Under the pieces are notes generated by a model that was given only the letters and a program-made list of their open reading frames with translations, made no database searches and was not told the DNA's origin. A program made the translations under genes and the position numbers. Source: Streptosporangium becharense (GTDB lineage: Bacteria; Actinomycetota; Actinomycetes; Streptosporangiales; Streptosporangiaceae). From it: a DNA stretch of 64,000 nt. The stretch is taken from NCBI RefSeq assembly GCF_014204985.1, contig NZ_JACHMP010000001.1, positions 2,542,001-2,606,000 of the forward strand. The letters are read 5' to 3'. Shown here piece after piece: positions 49,016 through 57,673 of this stretch (its first letter is position 1; each line of letters starts with the position of its first letter).

Positions 49016-50566
49016 ATGGTGACCGACCTCCCTCAGGCGATCCACCGGGGCCTCCAGCCCTTCGCTCACCTGAGTGCGCCGAACGCGTCCCTCTACCGCC
49101 GGGTGCTGCGCGTGTTCGCCCGCGCAAAGGAACGCTTCGTCGTGCACCTGCGGCCCGAGGACGTCGCGGCCGAGCTGAACCGGGAGAGCGACGACCAGCT
49201 CACCCAGGCGCTGGAGAAGCTCGTCGAGTGGGGGAACCTGCGGGCCGACGCTGACACCGGCCGGGTCACCTCCGTCGAAGACTTCCACCGCAAGCGGTTC
49301 CTGTTCCAGCTGACCGCCGCCGGGCAGGCCGCCGAGCAGGCCATCGCCCTCTACGAGGAGGCGATCGGCCGGCGTGGCGTGCTGCAGTCGGTGGCGCTGA
49401 GCGACATCGCCGACCAGCTCCAGTCGCTGGTCGTGTTCGCGGGGCACGCCGATCCCGATCCCGCCAAGGTTCATCTCCTGTTGCTCTCCCTGGCCGAGCG
49501 GTTCTCCTCATTGGCCGACAACGCCCAGGCGTTCATGGCCTCGTTGCGCCGCGCGATCGACTTCTCCGACGGGGACGTGGAGGGGTTCGTCGCCTACAAG
49601 GAGCGGTTGATCGACTACATCAACCGCTTCATCGCCGACCTGGCCAACTCCGGAGCCCGGATCGCGACGCTCCTGACCGAGCTGGAGGCCCGTGACCACC
49701 GCGCGCTGCTGCGGCTGGCCGCCCGCCGCGAGGCCGCCGACGCCGTCCCGGAGGGAGCCGACGAGGCTGAGGCGTACGGCAGGGCCGAGGCGGCGGCCTA
49801 CGCGTCCTGGGAGAACCGCTGGCAGGGTCTCAAGGACTGGTTCGTCTCCCGCGACGCGGGCCGCCCGTCGCAGGCCCGGCTCCTGCGACAGTCCGCGGTG
49901 ACGGCCATCAAACAGCTCGTCGACGCCGTCGGCCTGCTCAACGAACGGCGTTCCGGCCGGTCCGACCGCTCGGCCGACTTCCGCACCCTGGCCCGGTGGT
50001 TCGCCGAGGCGCCGGACGAGGCGGCGATGCACCGGCTCTGGCGGGCGGCCTTCGGCCTGTCGTCCGCGCGGCATCTCACCGTCACCGCCGAGACCGTGTC
50101 CGCCTGGAAGGACGGTGACCTGCCCCCCGGCACGCCGTGGCGCGACGCCCCGCCGGTCCGGATCTCGCCCCAGCTACGCAGGACCGGCTCCTACGAACGC
50201 CGGGGCAGGCCGAACAAGATCCAGGACCGATCGCAGGCCCGCAGGCTCCTGTTGGAGCAGGCCGACCGGGAGGCCGCCGAGACGGCCGCCGCGCGGGCCC
50301 GGCTGCGCACCGGCGGCCCGACGCTCCTGTCCGAGCTGGACGTCCTCGACCCCCGTGCGTTCCGGCTCTTCCTCACCCTGCTCGGCGACGCCCTGGCCGC
50401 CCGCCATCCCGGGGAGTCCGAGGTGAAGGCGGTAACCGGCGACGGTTCGATGGAGGTGCGGCTGTCGCTCGTCCCGGACGGGGGCCAGGTCGAGATCCAC
50501 ACCGCCGACGGCGTCCTCACCGGCCCCGAACACCTCATCGAGATCACCGACCTGACGGGAGCGTGA
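49016..50566 (+). CDS. jetA: Wadjet JetA, type II (TIGR02677/DUF2397; kleisin-like)
   Basis: A 516-aa subunit of the Wadjet SMC-like complex that recognises and cuts circular plasmid DNA. In the family it is the MukF-like kleisin. The N-terminal winged-helix part shows HLSAPNASLYRRVLRVFARA and HLRPEDVAAELNRESDDQLT; a helical middle (LSDIADQLQSLVVFAGHADP, ERLIDYINRFIADLANSGAR) precedes a C-terminal winged helix (LDPRAFRLFLTLLGDALAAR). It starts a tight four-gene operon and overlaps jetB by 1 nt (TGATG). The ATG at 49016 has a weak binding site. Assignment rests on gene order and resemblance to TIGR02677. Confidence 0.88.
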   Translation: MVTDLPQAIHRGLQPFAHLSAPNASLYRRVLRVFARAKERFVVHLRPEDVAAELNRESDDQLTQALEKLVEWGNLRADADTGRVTSVEDFHRKRFLFQLTAAGQAAEQAIALYEEAIGRRGVLQSVALSDIADQLQSLVVFAGHADPDPAKVHLLLLSLAERFSSLADNAQAFMASLRRAIDFSDGDVEGFVAYKERLIDYINRFIADLANSGARIATLLTELEARDHRALLRLAARREAADAVPEGADEAEAYGRAEAAAYASWENRWQGLKDWFVSRDAGRPSQARLLRQSAVTAIKQLVDAVGLLNERRSGRSDRSADFRTLARWFAEAPDEAAMHRLWRAAFGLSSARHLTVTAETVSAWKDGDLPPGTPWRDAPPVRISPQLRRTGSYERRGRPNKIQDRSQARRLLLEQADREAAETAAARARLRTGGPTLLSELDVLDPRAFRLFLTLLGDALAARHPGESEVKAVTGDGSMEVRLSLVPDGGQVEIHTADGVLTGPEHLIEITDLTGA

Positions 50567-51717
50567 TGATCCCCGCCGAGGAGCTCGCCCAGCGACGGAC
50601 CGCACTCCGCTCCCTGCTGGCCAGACCGCTGCTCACCGCCGCGCACGACCCGGACAGGCTCGTGCTCGTCCGCCGTCACCTGGCCGAGCTTCGCGCCTGG
50701 CTCACCAGGGAGACCGGCTGGCGGCTGACGGCCGACGCGGAGACCGCCAGGCTGTTCAAGACCGTCCCCGCGGGCGACGACGCCACCCACCCGGCCCGCG
50801 GCCGGTCCGGGGAACGGTTCGGCCGCCGCCGTTACGTCGTCCTCTGCCTGGCCCTGGCCGTCCTCGAACGGGCGGACGCGCAGACCACGCTCGGCCGGCT
50901 CGCCGAGGAGGTGCTGAACTCCGCCGCCGAACCGGAGCTCGGGTTCGCGTTCACCCTGGACAGCCGGGCGGAACGGGCCGACCTGGTGGCCGTGGTACGC
51001 ACGCTGCTCGACTGGGGCGTGCTGCGCAGGGTCGCCGGGGACGAGGACGCCTATCTGTCGGCCGCCGGAGACGTCCTCTACGACGTCCGCAGACCCGTCC
51101 TCGCCACCCTGCTCACCCCGGCGCGCGGGCCGTCCACCATCGGCGCCGCCTCCTTCGAGGAGCGGCTGGCCGAGCTCACCGCGGAACCCGTCGCCGACAC
51201 CGACGACCTGCGCAACCAGGCGATGCGGCGGCGGCTCACCCGCAGGCTGCTGGAGGACCCGGTCGTCTACTACGACGACCTCGACGCCGCCGAACGCGCC
51301 TACCTCGTCTCCCAGCGCCACGCCATCACCCGCAGGATCGAGGAGGCCACGGGCCTGCTCGCCGAGAGCCGCGCCGAGGGGATCGCGATGGTCGACCCCG
51401 ACGACGAGCTGACCGACGTGCGCATGCCCGAACAGCGCACCGACGGGCACGTCACGCTGCTGGTGGCCGAGCACCTGTCCGGCCGGGACGGGGCGACCAT
51501 GGAGGAGCTGCGCGCCTTCGTACGGCAGGCCGCCGCCGCGCATGTCTCCTTCTGGCGCAAAGGGGTCACCGAGCCGGGCGCCGAAGACGGCCTGCTGGCC
51601 GTGGCCCTGGAGAAGCTGACCGCCCTCCGCCTGGTCGAGGTCCGCGGCGACCGCGTGCGCGGCCTGCCCGCCATCGCCCGGTACGCACTCGGCACACCCG
51701 TCATCCGAGGACAGTGA
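50566..51717 (+). CDS. jetB: Wadjet JetB, type II (TIGR02678/DUF2398; MukE-like)
   Basis: A 383-aa MukE-like winged-helix subunit of the Wadjet complex, presumed to bridge JetA and the JetC ATPase. Visible features are AEELAQRRTALRSLLARPLL at the N-terminus, GRRRYVVLCLALAVLERADA, VAVVRTLLDWGVLRRVAGDE and RRLTRRLLEDPVVYYDDLDA followed by AERAYLVSQRHAIT, characteristic of the family. It overlaps jetA by 1 nt and jetC by 1 nt, so all three subunits are translationally coupled and probably made in fixed ratio. Confidence 0.88.
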   Translation: MIPAEELAQRRTALRSLLARPLLTAAHDPDRLVLVRRHLAELRAWLTRETGWRLTADAETARLFKTVPAGDDATHPARGRSGERFGRRRYVVLCLALAVLERADAQTTLGRLAEEVLNSAAEPELGFAFTLDSRAERADLVAVVRTLLDWGVLRRVAGDEDAYLSAAGDVLYDVRRPVLATLLTPARGPSTIGAASFEERLAELTAEPVADTDDLRNQAMRRRLTRRLLEDPVVYYDDLDAAERAYLVSQRHAITRRIEEATGLLAESRAEGIAMVDPDDELTDVRMPEQRTDGHVTLLVAEHLSGRDGATMEELRAFVRQAAAAHVSFWRKGVTEPGAEDGLLAVALEKLTALRLVEVRGDRVRGLPAIARYALGTPVIRGQ

Positions 51718-54700
51718 TGCTCCCGACTCCCACCTCCGAGCGCTGGAAGCCCTTACGGGCCGGGCTCGTCGACATGTTCTACTACGACGTCGAGGAGTTC
51801 CACTTCCACGACGGGAGGCTGCTGCTCCGCGGCAACAACGGCACCGGCAAGTCCAAGGTGCTGGCCCTGACGTTGCCGTTCCTGCTCGACGGGGAGCTCG
51901 CCCCGCACCGCGTCGAGCCCGACGGCGACCGTCAGAAACGAATGGAGTGGAACCTGTTGCTGGGCGGCAGGCATCCGCACCCCGAGCGGCTCGGTTACAC
52001 CTGGATGGAGTTCGGCCGCCGTACCGCAGACGGCGGCACGGAGTTCCGGACCCTCGGCTGCGGCCTCAAGGCGGTCAAGGACCGGGGCATCGTCAGGCAC
52101 TGGTTCTTCGTCACCGGCCAGCGGATCGGCGCCGGGCTGGACCTGCTGTCGCCCGCCGGGGTCGCGCTCACCCGCGAGAAGCTGCGGGAGGCCGTCGACG
52201 GGCACGGCCTGGTCTACGACCGGGCCGCCGACTACCGCCGGGCTGTGGACGAGGCACTGTTCGGCCTGGGAGAGCACCGCTACGAGGCCCTGGTCAACCT
52301 GCTCATCCAGCTCCGCCAGCCGCAGCTGTCGAAGAGACCCGACGAGCGGATGCTCTCCCGGGCCCTCACCGAGGCGCTGCCGCCGCTGAGCCCCGCCCTG
52401 ATCACCACCGTGGCCGAGGCGTTCCGCGGGCTCGACGAGGAACGCGACGCCCTGCGGGCCCTGGAGGAGACCCGCAAGGCGGCGACCGACTTCCTCGGCC
52501 ACTACCGCAGGTACGCCGGAATCGCCGCCCGGCGCAAGGCCGCGGCCCCCCGCCTGACCCAGAGTCGCTACGAGCACCTGGGCCGGGATCTCGCCGACGC
52601 CGAGAAACGCCATGCCGGGGCCCAGATCGAGCTGGAGAAGACACAGGAGCTGCTCACCGGGCTGGTCGCGGCCCGGAGCCGGTTGCAGGCCCGCAGGGAG
52701 GCGCTCCAGCAGAGCCCCGAGATGCGCGACGCCGAGCGGCTGAAGCAGGCCGGTGAGGAGGCCGAGCGGCAGGCCCGGCACGCCCACGCCAAGGAGAAGG
52801 ACCGGGACGGCCTGGCCGCGGAGGCACGCCGGCTCCAGATCCGGGCGGATACCGCCCGGGTCAGGGCCGACCAGGCCGCGCGTGATCTGGACGAGGTGTG
52901 GGATCGGGCTGTCGCCGCGGCCCGCCGGGCCGGGTTCGAGCACGCCCACCTGGAGGTCACCGGCCGGTGGGAGACCGATCCCGCCGGAGCGCGCCGGGAC
53001 ACCGAGGCCCTGGCCGGCAGGCGGTCCCAGGCGGCGGACGAGCTCGACCGGCTGCTCGCCGCCGCGGACCGGGCCCAGGCCCGGTTCGAGGCCGCCCGGG
53101 CCGAGGTGGACCGCCTCACCGGTGAGACCCAGGCCGCCGCCGTGCGGATCGACGCGGCCGGGGAGGCCGTCCGGGAACAGGCGCACCACCTGACCGGCGC
53201 CTACCTCTCCTACCTCACCGGCGCGGCGGAGCTGCGGATTCCCGACCCGGACGGAGTCCTCGCCGCCTTGGAGACCTGGGCCGACACCGCCGAAGGGCAG
53301 AACCCGGCGGCTTCGGCCGTCGACGACGCGGCCCGGGCGGCCACCGCCGAGCTCGGCCGCGAGGAGGCCGTGCGGGACGCCGAGCTGCGTGACCGGCGGC
53401 GGGCGGCCGCGACCCTCAGGGAGGAGGCGGCACGGCTCGAAGCGGGCGGCCACGACGCCCCACCCGTTCCGCACACCCGTCCGCCCGGAGTACGGGACGG
53501 CCGTCCCGGCGCGCCGCTGTGGAAGGTGATCGACTTCGCCGGCTCCGTACCCGCCGATCACCGGGCCGGGCTTGAGGCGGCGTTGGAGGCCGCCGGGATC
53601 CTGGACGCCTGGGTGACCTCCGACGGGACGCTCCTCGCGGCGGACGACACGGTCATCCTGGCCGGCCCGCCCGTCACCGGGCTCTCCTGCTCCGCCGTGC
53701 TGCGGCCGGCCGTCGACCGGGCGGATCCGTCGGCGGCCGCGCTGCCCGACTCCGCCGTCCAGGCCGTGCTCTCCGCGATCGGCCTCGGTCCCGGCGCGCC
53801 GACCTGGGTCGCGGTGGACGGGCGTTGGGCCAACGGCGTGCTCGGCGGTGCCTGGCACAAGGAAAGCGCCGTTCACATCGGGGAGGGGGCCCGGGAGGCC
53901 GCCAGACGGAACCGGCTGGCGGCGCTCCGCGAAGAGCTGGCCCGGGTGGAGGAGCGGCTGGCTGAGCTGGACCGTGAACTGGAGGCGCTCGCCGTACGGC
54001 AGCGCAGGCTCGCGGCCGAGCACCGCGCGTTGCCGTCCGACACGCCGTTGCGCGAGGCGCATGTCAGGCTGGCCGCCGAGCACGGCCGCCGGCGTGAACT
54101 GGACGACGCGTGCGCCGACGCCGTCCGTGCCCTGGCCGACCGGCGCGGTGACGTCGAACGGGCCCGGGAACAAGCCGTGGAGTTCGCCGGAGACGTCGGC
54201 CTGCCACCAGACCGGGCGGGTCTCGCGGAGGTCAGGGGCGGCGTGGCGGACTACCGGTTGACGCTGGCCGGGCTCTGGCCCGCCGGGGAGGCGCTGCTCA
54301 CCACCCGGCAGACGGCTCAGGAGACCGCACAGGACCTGTCCCGGGCCCGGGAACGGCACATCGAGGCCGCCGAGGAGGCGGCGGCGGCGCGGGAGAACGC
54401 GGAGGCGGCGGCGGAGACCTACCGGGCACTGACGGAGACCGCCGGAGCCGCCGTCGAGGAGCTCCACCGCCGCCTCGACGAGGTGCGGCGGGCCTTGGCG
54501 GAACGGGACGCCGCAGAACACGCCGCCCGCGACCGGGAGCGCGTCGCCCTGGACGAACGCGGCAAGGCGGAGGGAGCACGCAACACCCTCCGCCGCGAGA
54601 TCGGGGAAGCCGAGCGGCTCCGCGACGCCGCCGTCGCCGAGTTCCGCGCCTTCGCCGCCACCGGGCTGCTCGGCATCGCCCTGCCCCACCTGGAGGTCCC

Positions 54701-55817
54701 CGACCTCACCACCGAGTGGGCGGCCACCCCGGCCGTGCTGCTGGCCCGCGCCGTCAACGCCGAGCTGGCGGAGCTGGACGACGGTGAGGGCCCCTGGGAA
54801 CGGGCCCAGAAACGGGTCACCGAGGAGCACAAGCTGCTGTCGGACGCCATGGCCAGGCACGGCCACTCGGTCGGGCTGGTCCTGCGTGACGGCGTCATGG
54901 TGGTGGACGTGCTGTTCCAGGGCCACAACCGTGACATCCCCGGCCTGGCGGAGGCCCTCGCCGAGGAGACCGGGCACCGGGCACGGCTGCTGTCGGCCAG
55001 GGAACGGGAGATCCTGGAGAACCACCTGCTCAACGAGGTGGCGGGCACCCTGCACGAGTTGATCGCCGCCGCCGAGGAGGAGGTGCGCGGCATGAACGCC
55101 GAGCTGGAGTCCCGTCCGACCTCCACCGGCATGCGGTTGCGCCTGGTGTGGAAGCCGGCCAGGAACGCACCCGACGGACTGAACCGGGTACGGGAGAAGC
55201 TACGCCAGACCGTGGACGCCTGGTCGACCGCCGACCGCGCGGCCGTGGGCGCCTTCCTGGCGGAGCAGATCGCCAGGGAACACGCCGGTGATTCCGCCGC
55301 AGGCTGGACCGAGCAGCTGACCCGGGCACTCGACTACCGCACCTGGCACGAGTTCGCGATCCAGCGCCTCCAGGAGGGCCAGTGGCGATCGGCCACCGGC
55401 CCGGCCTCCGGCGGCGAACGCGTGCTGGCCGCGTCAGTGCCGCTCTTCGCCGCCGCCTCGGCCCACTACAAGTCCGCCGGCAACCCGTACGCGCCTCGCC
55501 TCGTCGCACTCGACGAGGCGTTCGCGGGAGTCGACGACGACTCGCGGGCCAAGTGCCTGGGCCTGCTCGCGACGTTCGACATGGATGTCGTGATGACCAG
55601 CGAACGGGAGTGGGGCTGCTACCCGCAGGTGCCGGGGCTGGCGATCTGCCAGCTGTCCAGGCGCGACGGCATCGACGCGGTGCTGGTCACCCCGTGGCGG
55701 TGGGACGGGAACAAGCGCCGCAGGGCCGAGCGGCCCGACCCGCGCCCGACGCCGCCCGCCGAACGGGACTCCGCGGCAGCCGCACCCGGGCCGGAGCAGG
55801 ACCGGCTGTTCACGTGA
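51717..55817 (+). CDS. jetC: Wadjet JetC, type II (TIGR02680; SMC/MukB-like ATPase)
   Basis: A 1366-aa SMC-type ATPase. The N-terminal Walker A is LLRGNNGTGKSKVLAL near residues 37-52. Long coiled coils rich in Ala, Glu and Arg span about 250-560 and 730-990, around a hinge-like region near 600-710 (WKVIDFAGSVPADHRAGLEA). The C-terminal head has the signature GPASGGERVLAAS near 1229 and Walker B LVALDEAFAGVDDDSR near 1261, then VMTSEREWGCYP. It is the loop-extrusion motor in characterised Wadjet systems. ATG 51717 (TGATG overlap with jetB) is preferred; GTG 51714 is possible. Confidence 0.93.
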   Translation: MLPTPTSERWKPLRAGLVDMFYYDVEEFHFHDGRLLLRGNNGTGKSKVLALTLPFLLDGELAPHRVEPDGDRQKRMEWNLLLGGRHPHPERLGYTWMEFGRRTADGGTEFRTLGCGLKAVKDRGIVRHWFFVTGQRIGAGLDLLSPAGVALTREKLREAVDGHGLVYDRAADYRRAVDEALFGLGEHRYEALVNLLIQLRQPQLSKRPDERMLSRALTEALPPLSPALITTVAEAFRGLDEERDALRALEETRKAATDFLGHYRRYAGIAARRKAAAPRLTQSRYEHLGRDLADAEKRHAGAQIELEKTQELLTGLVAARSRLQARREALQQSPEMRDAERLKQAGEEAERQARHAHAKEKDRDGLAAEARRLQIRADTARVRADQAARDLDEVWDRAVAAARRAGFEHAHLEVTGRWETDPAGARRDTEALAGRRSQAADELDRLLAAADRAQARFEAARAEVDRLTGETQAAAVRIDAAGEAVREQAHHLTGAYLSYLTGAAELRIPDPDGVLAALETWADTAEGQNPAASAVDDAARAATAELGREEAVRDAELRDRRRAAATLREEAARLEAGGHDAPPVPHTRPPGVRDGRPGAPLWKVIDFAGSVPADHRAGLEAALEAAGILDAWVTSDGTLLAADDTVILAGPPVTGLSCSAVLRPAVDRADPSAAALPDSAVQAVLSAIGLGPGAPTWVAVDGRWANGVLGGAWHKESAVHIGEGAREAARRNRLAALREELARVEERLAELDRELEALAVRQRRLAAEHRALPSDTPLREAHVRLAAEHGRRRELDDACADAVRALADRRGDVERAREQAVEFAGDVGLPPDRAGLAEVRGGVADYRLTLAGLWPAGEALLTTRQTAQETAQDLSRARERHIEAAEEAAAARENAEAAAETYRALTETAGAAVEELHRRLDEVRRALAERDAAEHAARDRERVALDERGKAEGARNTLRREIGEAERLRDAAVAEFRAFAATGLLGIALPHLEVPDLTTEWAATPAVLLARAVNAELAELDDGEGPWERAQKRVTEEHKLLSDAMARHGHSVGLVLRDGVMVVDVLFQGHNRDIPGLAEALAEETGHRARLLSAREREILENHLLNEVAGTLHELIAAAEEEVRGMNAELESRPTSTGMRLRLVWKPARNAPDGLNRVREKLRQTVDAWSTADRAAVGAFLAEQIAREHAGDSAAGWTEQLTRALDYRTWHEFAIQRLQEGQWRSATGPASGGERVLAASVPLFAAASAHYKSAGNPYAPRLVALDEAFAGVDDDSRAKCLGLLATFDMDVVMTSEREWGCYPQVPGLAICQLSRRDGIDAVLVTPWRWDGNKRRRAERPDPRPTPPAERDSAAAAPGPEQDRLFT

Positions 55818-55882
55818 GCGAGCGGCTGACACGCCTGCTGGGCGTGTTCACATGAGCGAGCGGCTGGCACGCCTGCTGGGCG
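55807..55882. repeat. 38-nt tandem duplication covering the jetC stop and jetD start
   Basis: Copies 55807-55844 and 55845-55882 differ at only two positions. Copy 1 carries the jetC TGA with a GTG; copy 2 carries the jetD ATG. The duplicated copy forms a 13-codon reading frame (GTG 55814 to TGA 55853-55855, peptide MSERLTRLLGVFT) whose stop overlaps the jetD ATG. Confidence 0.92.
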
Positions 55883-57162
55883 GGCCGGAGACGGCGTGGC
55901 TCGTCGACCGAGTACGCCACCGTCTCGAACGGGGCAGACCGCTGGGCGGCTCGGTCACCCTGGGCACCGCCACGCCGGAACAGCGCCGCGCGATCGAGCG
56001 GCTGCTGGGACGCAGAGCAGGCACGGGCGCCTCACTGTCGGTCTCCCTCGACGAGGTGGACCGGATGCTGCGCTCCAGCGGCGCCTGCCCCGAGGGCCTG
56101 GCCACCGCGGTGGTACTGCTCCAGGGGCCGGTCCGTGACCTCGGACGGGAGAACACCGAGCGGGAGACGGCCTGGCGGGAGGCTTACACGGAGCTGGACG
56201 CGGTCGTCACCGGCCGGACGGAGCTGTCCGGCTGGCGGGAGTGGCTGGAGTCGACCGGCCTGGTCAGGCGGATCGCCGGCGACCCGCGCGAAGCCCGGCT
56301 CCTGCTCGGCACGGTGGCCGCACTGCTACTCCGGCTGCCGCATCCCGGCATCCCGATCGGCCGGCTGTCCGCCGAGTCCTGCGGGGACGCGCACGCCCTG
56401 GACGAGGGGAAACCCCTGGCCGCACTGGCCCTGTCGGCGGCCCGCGCCTTGAGCGGGCTGCCGTACGCCGGAGACGGCACCGCCGACGCCCGGCGAAGCG
56501 CGTGGGCCGCCGTCGGGGTCCATCTCGACGACCTCTCCTCGTCCGTCCTGTGCCTCGGCCTGCCCGGAGACGATGACACCGCCACCGGACGCGTCCTCGC
56601 CGCGCTCCGGACGGCGGGTGAGCCCTGCGTGCTCACCCTGCGCCAGCTCAGGCGCCATGACACCCCCGTCGCCGCGGGACTGGTCAGGATCTGCGAGAAC
56701 CCCGTCGTGGTCGCCGCCGCCGCCGACGAGTTCGGACCGCACTGCCCTCCCCTGGTCTGCACGAGCGGCAGACCGTCGGCGGCCGTCTGGCGGCTGCTCG
56801 ACCTGCTGTCCGCCGGAGGCTGCGAGTTCGCATACCACGGCGACTTCGACTGGGGTGGGGTCGCCATCGCGAGCGCCGTCCGGGAACGGATCAACTGGCG
56901 GCCCTGGCGCTACGACGCCGCCTCCTACGAGACGGCGGTCTCCACGACCAGAGCGGTGACCTCCGCGACCGGAGCGGCGGCCTCGTTTGCCGGAACGGTG
57001 ACCTCCGCGGCGGCGCTGTCCGGCCGTCCGCGTGAGACACCGTGGGACCCTCCGCTGGCGGCGGCGATGGCACGGCACGCCGTACGGGTCGAGGAGGAAC
57101 TGGTCCTCGGCGACCTCCTCGCCGACCTGGCCGCGGAGCTGGGGAGTACCGGGAGTCGGTGA
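55852..57162 (+). CDS. jetD: Wadjet JetD, type II (TIGR02679; Toprim nuclease)
   Basis: A 436-aa nuclease subunit that cleaves plasmid DNA captured by JetABC. The N-terminal part (DUF3323-like) contains LLGRRAGTGASLSVSLDEVD. The C-terminal Toprim (DUF2399) domain has LVRICENPVVVAAAADEFGP (catalytic Glu near 282), VCTSGRPSAAVWRLLDLL and FAYHGDFDWGGVAIASAV (DxD near 330). The short Ala/Thr/Ser-rich insert TTRAVTSATGAAASFAG near 365-381 looks low-complexity. It is last in the operon and separated from jetC only by the 38-nt duplication, so re-initiation from the mini-frame may set its level. Confidence 0.9.
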   Translation: MSERLARLLGGPETAWLVDRVRHRLERGRPLGGSVTLGTATPEQRRAIERLLGRRAGTGASLSVSLDEVDRMLRSSGACPEGLATAVVLLQGPVRDLGRENTERETAWREAYTELDAVVTGRTELSGWREWLESTGLVRRIAGDPREARLLLGTVAALLLRLPHPGIPIGRLSAESCGDAHALDEGKPLAALALSAARALSGLPYAGDGTADARRSAWAAVGVHLDDLSSSVLCLGLPGDDDTATGRVLAALRTAGEPCVLTLRQLRRHDTPVAAGLVRICENPVVVAAAADEFGPHCPPLVCTSGRPSAAVWRLLDLLSAGGCEFAYHGDFDWGGVAIASAVRERINWRPWRYDAASYETAVSTTRAVTSATGAAASFAGTVTSAAALSGRPRETPWDPPLAAAMARHAVRVEEELVLGDLLADLAAELGSTGSR

Positions 57163-57271
57163 CCGCCTTCAGGGTTCGACGCCGGGCGGGAGTCCATGAC
57201 CGCCTTTGGGATTCGGTGACCGCCTTCAGGGTTCGACTCCGAACAGCGGGAGTCGGTGACCGCCTTCAGGG
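57151..57271. repeat. Degenerate tandem repeat reiterating the jetD 3' end
   Basis: Four copies of a unit GAGTCGGTGACCGCCTTCAG (57151, about 57188, about 57211 and 57248) occur. The first holds the last codons and TGA of jetD; copies one and three extend into GGTTCGAC. The rest of 57163-57494 has no gene. Confidence 0.88.
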
Positions 57272-57409
57272 CCCCCGGACGGGCCCGGCGCAACCGAGAC
57301 GCCTCATGGAACCGGGTCACCACCACTGGGAACAATCGCCGCATAGAGGCCGTGCTGACCCCGTGAGATCTGGTCCACAACTGGTCCACGGCCAGCGAGC
57401 GCCAATGAG

Positions 57410-57447
57410 AACGGGCGGGACTCCGTGAGACTGGAGACCCGCCCGTT
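57410..57447. terminator. Terminator after jetABCD and tRNA-Arg
   Basis: A 10-bp outer stem AACGGGCGGG/CCCGCCCGTT (57410-57419 with 57438-57447) encloses an inner CTCC/GGAG stem, and TCT follows on the plus strand. It lies between the operon and the oppositely oriented tRNA gene. Confidence 0.75.
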
Positions 57448-57494
57448 TCTACGCCATTCACCCTGGTCAACGGGTAGATCCGCTGACCAGGAGT

Positions 57495-57569
57495 TGGTGC
57501 CCCCTGCAAGATTCGAACTTGCGCTCCCGGCTCCGGAGGCCGGTGCTCTATCCCCTGAGCTAAGGGGGC
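57495..57569 (-). tRNA. tRNA-Arg, anticodon CCG
   Basis: Read on the minus strand, a full cloverleaf is visible. It has a GCCCCCT/AGGGGGC acceptor stem, D arm GCTC/GAGC, anticodon stem CCGGC/GCCGG with loop CTCCGGA (anticodon CCG), and T arm GCAAG-TTCGAAT-CTTGC. CCA is encoded at 57495-57497. The 3' end faces the Wadjet island. Just beyond it, TGGTCCAC is directly repeated at about 57371 and 57382, but no second copy of the tRNA 3' end is seen in the window. Confidence 0.95.
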
Positions 57570-57673
57570 CAACGCTTGAATAGATTACCAGCATCCTGAG
57601 GTGAACCGACACTCGAAACGAGAAGCGGGCGATCTTTCGGGGGCGTGACCGGCCACGGGGTCGGTGGGAGAGG

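Noticed and set aside
51753..55055. An 1100-codon minus-strand open frame over jetC
   Set aside because: Antisense to a complete SMC ATPase with intact motifs; composition is that of a shadow frame.
57371..57390. Integrase remnant next to the tRNA
   Set aside because: The minus-strand frame here shows only a few residues (VDQLWT) reminiscent of integrase tails, with no catalytic motif; too little to call a gene.
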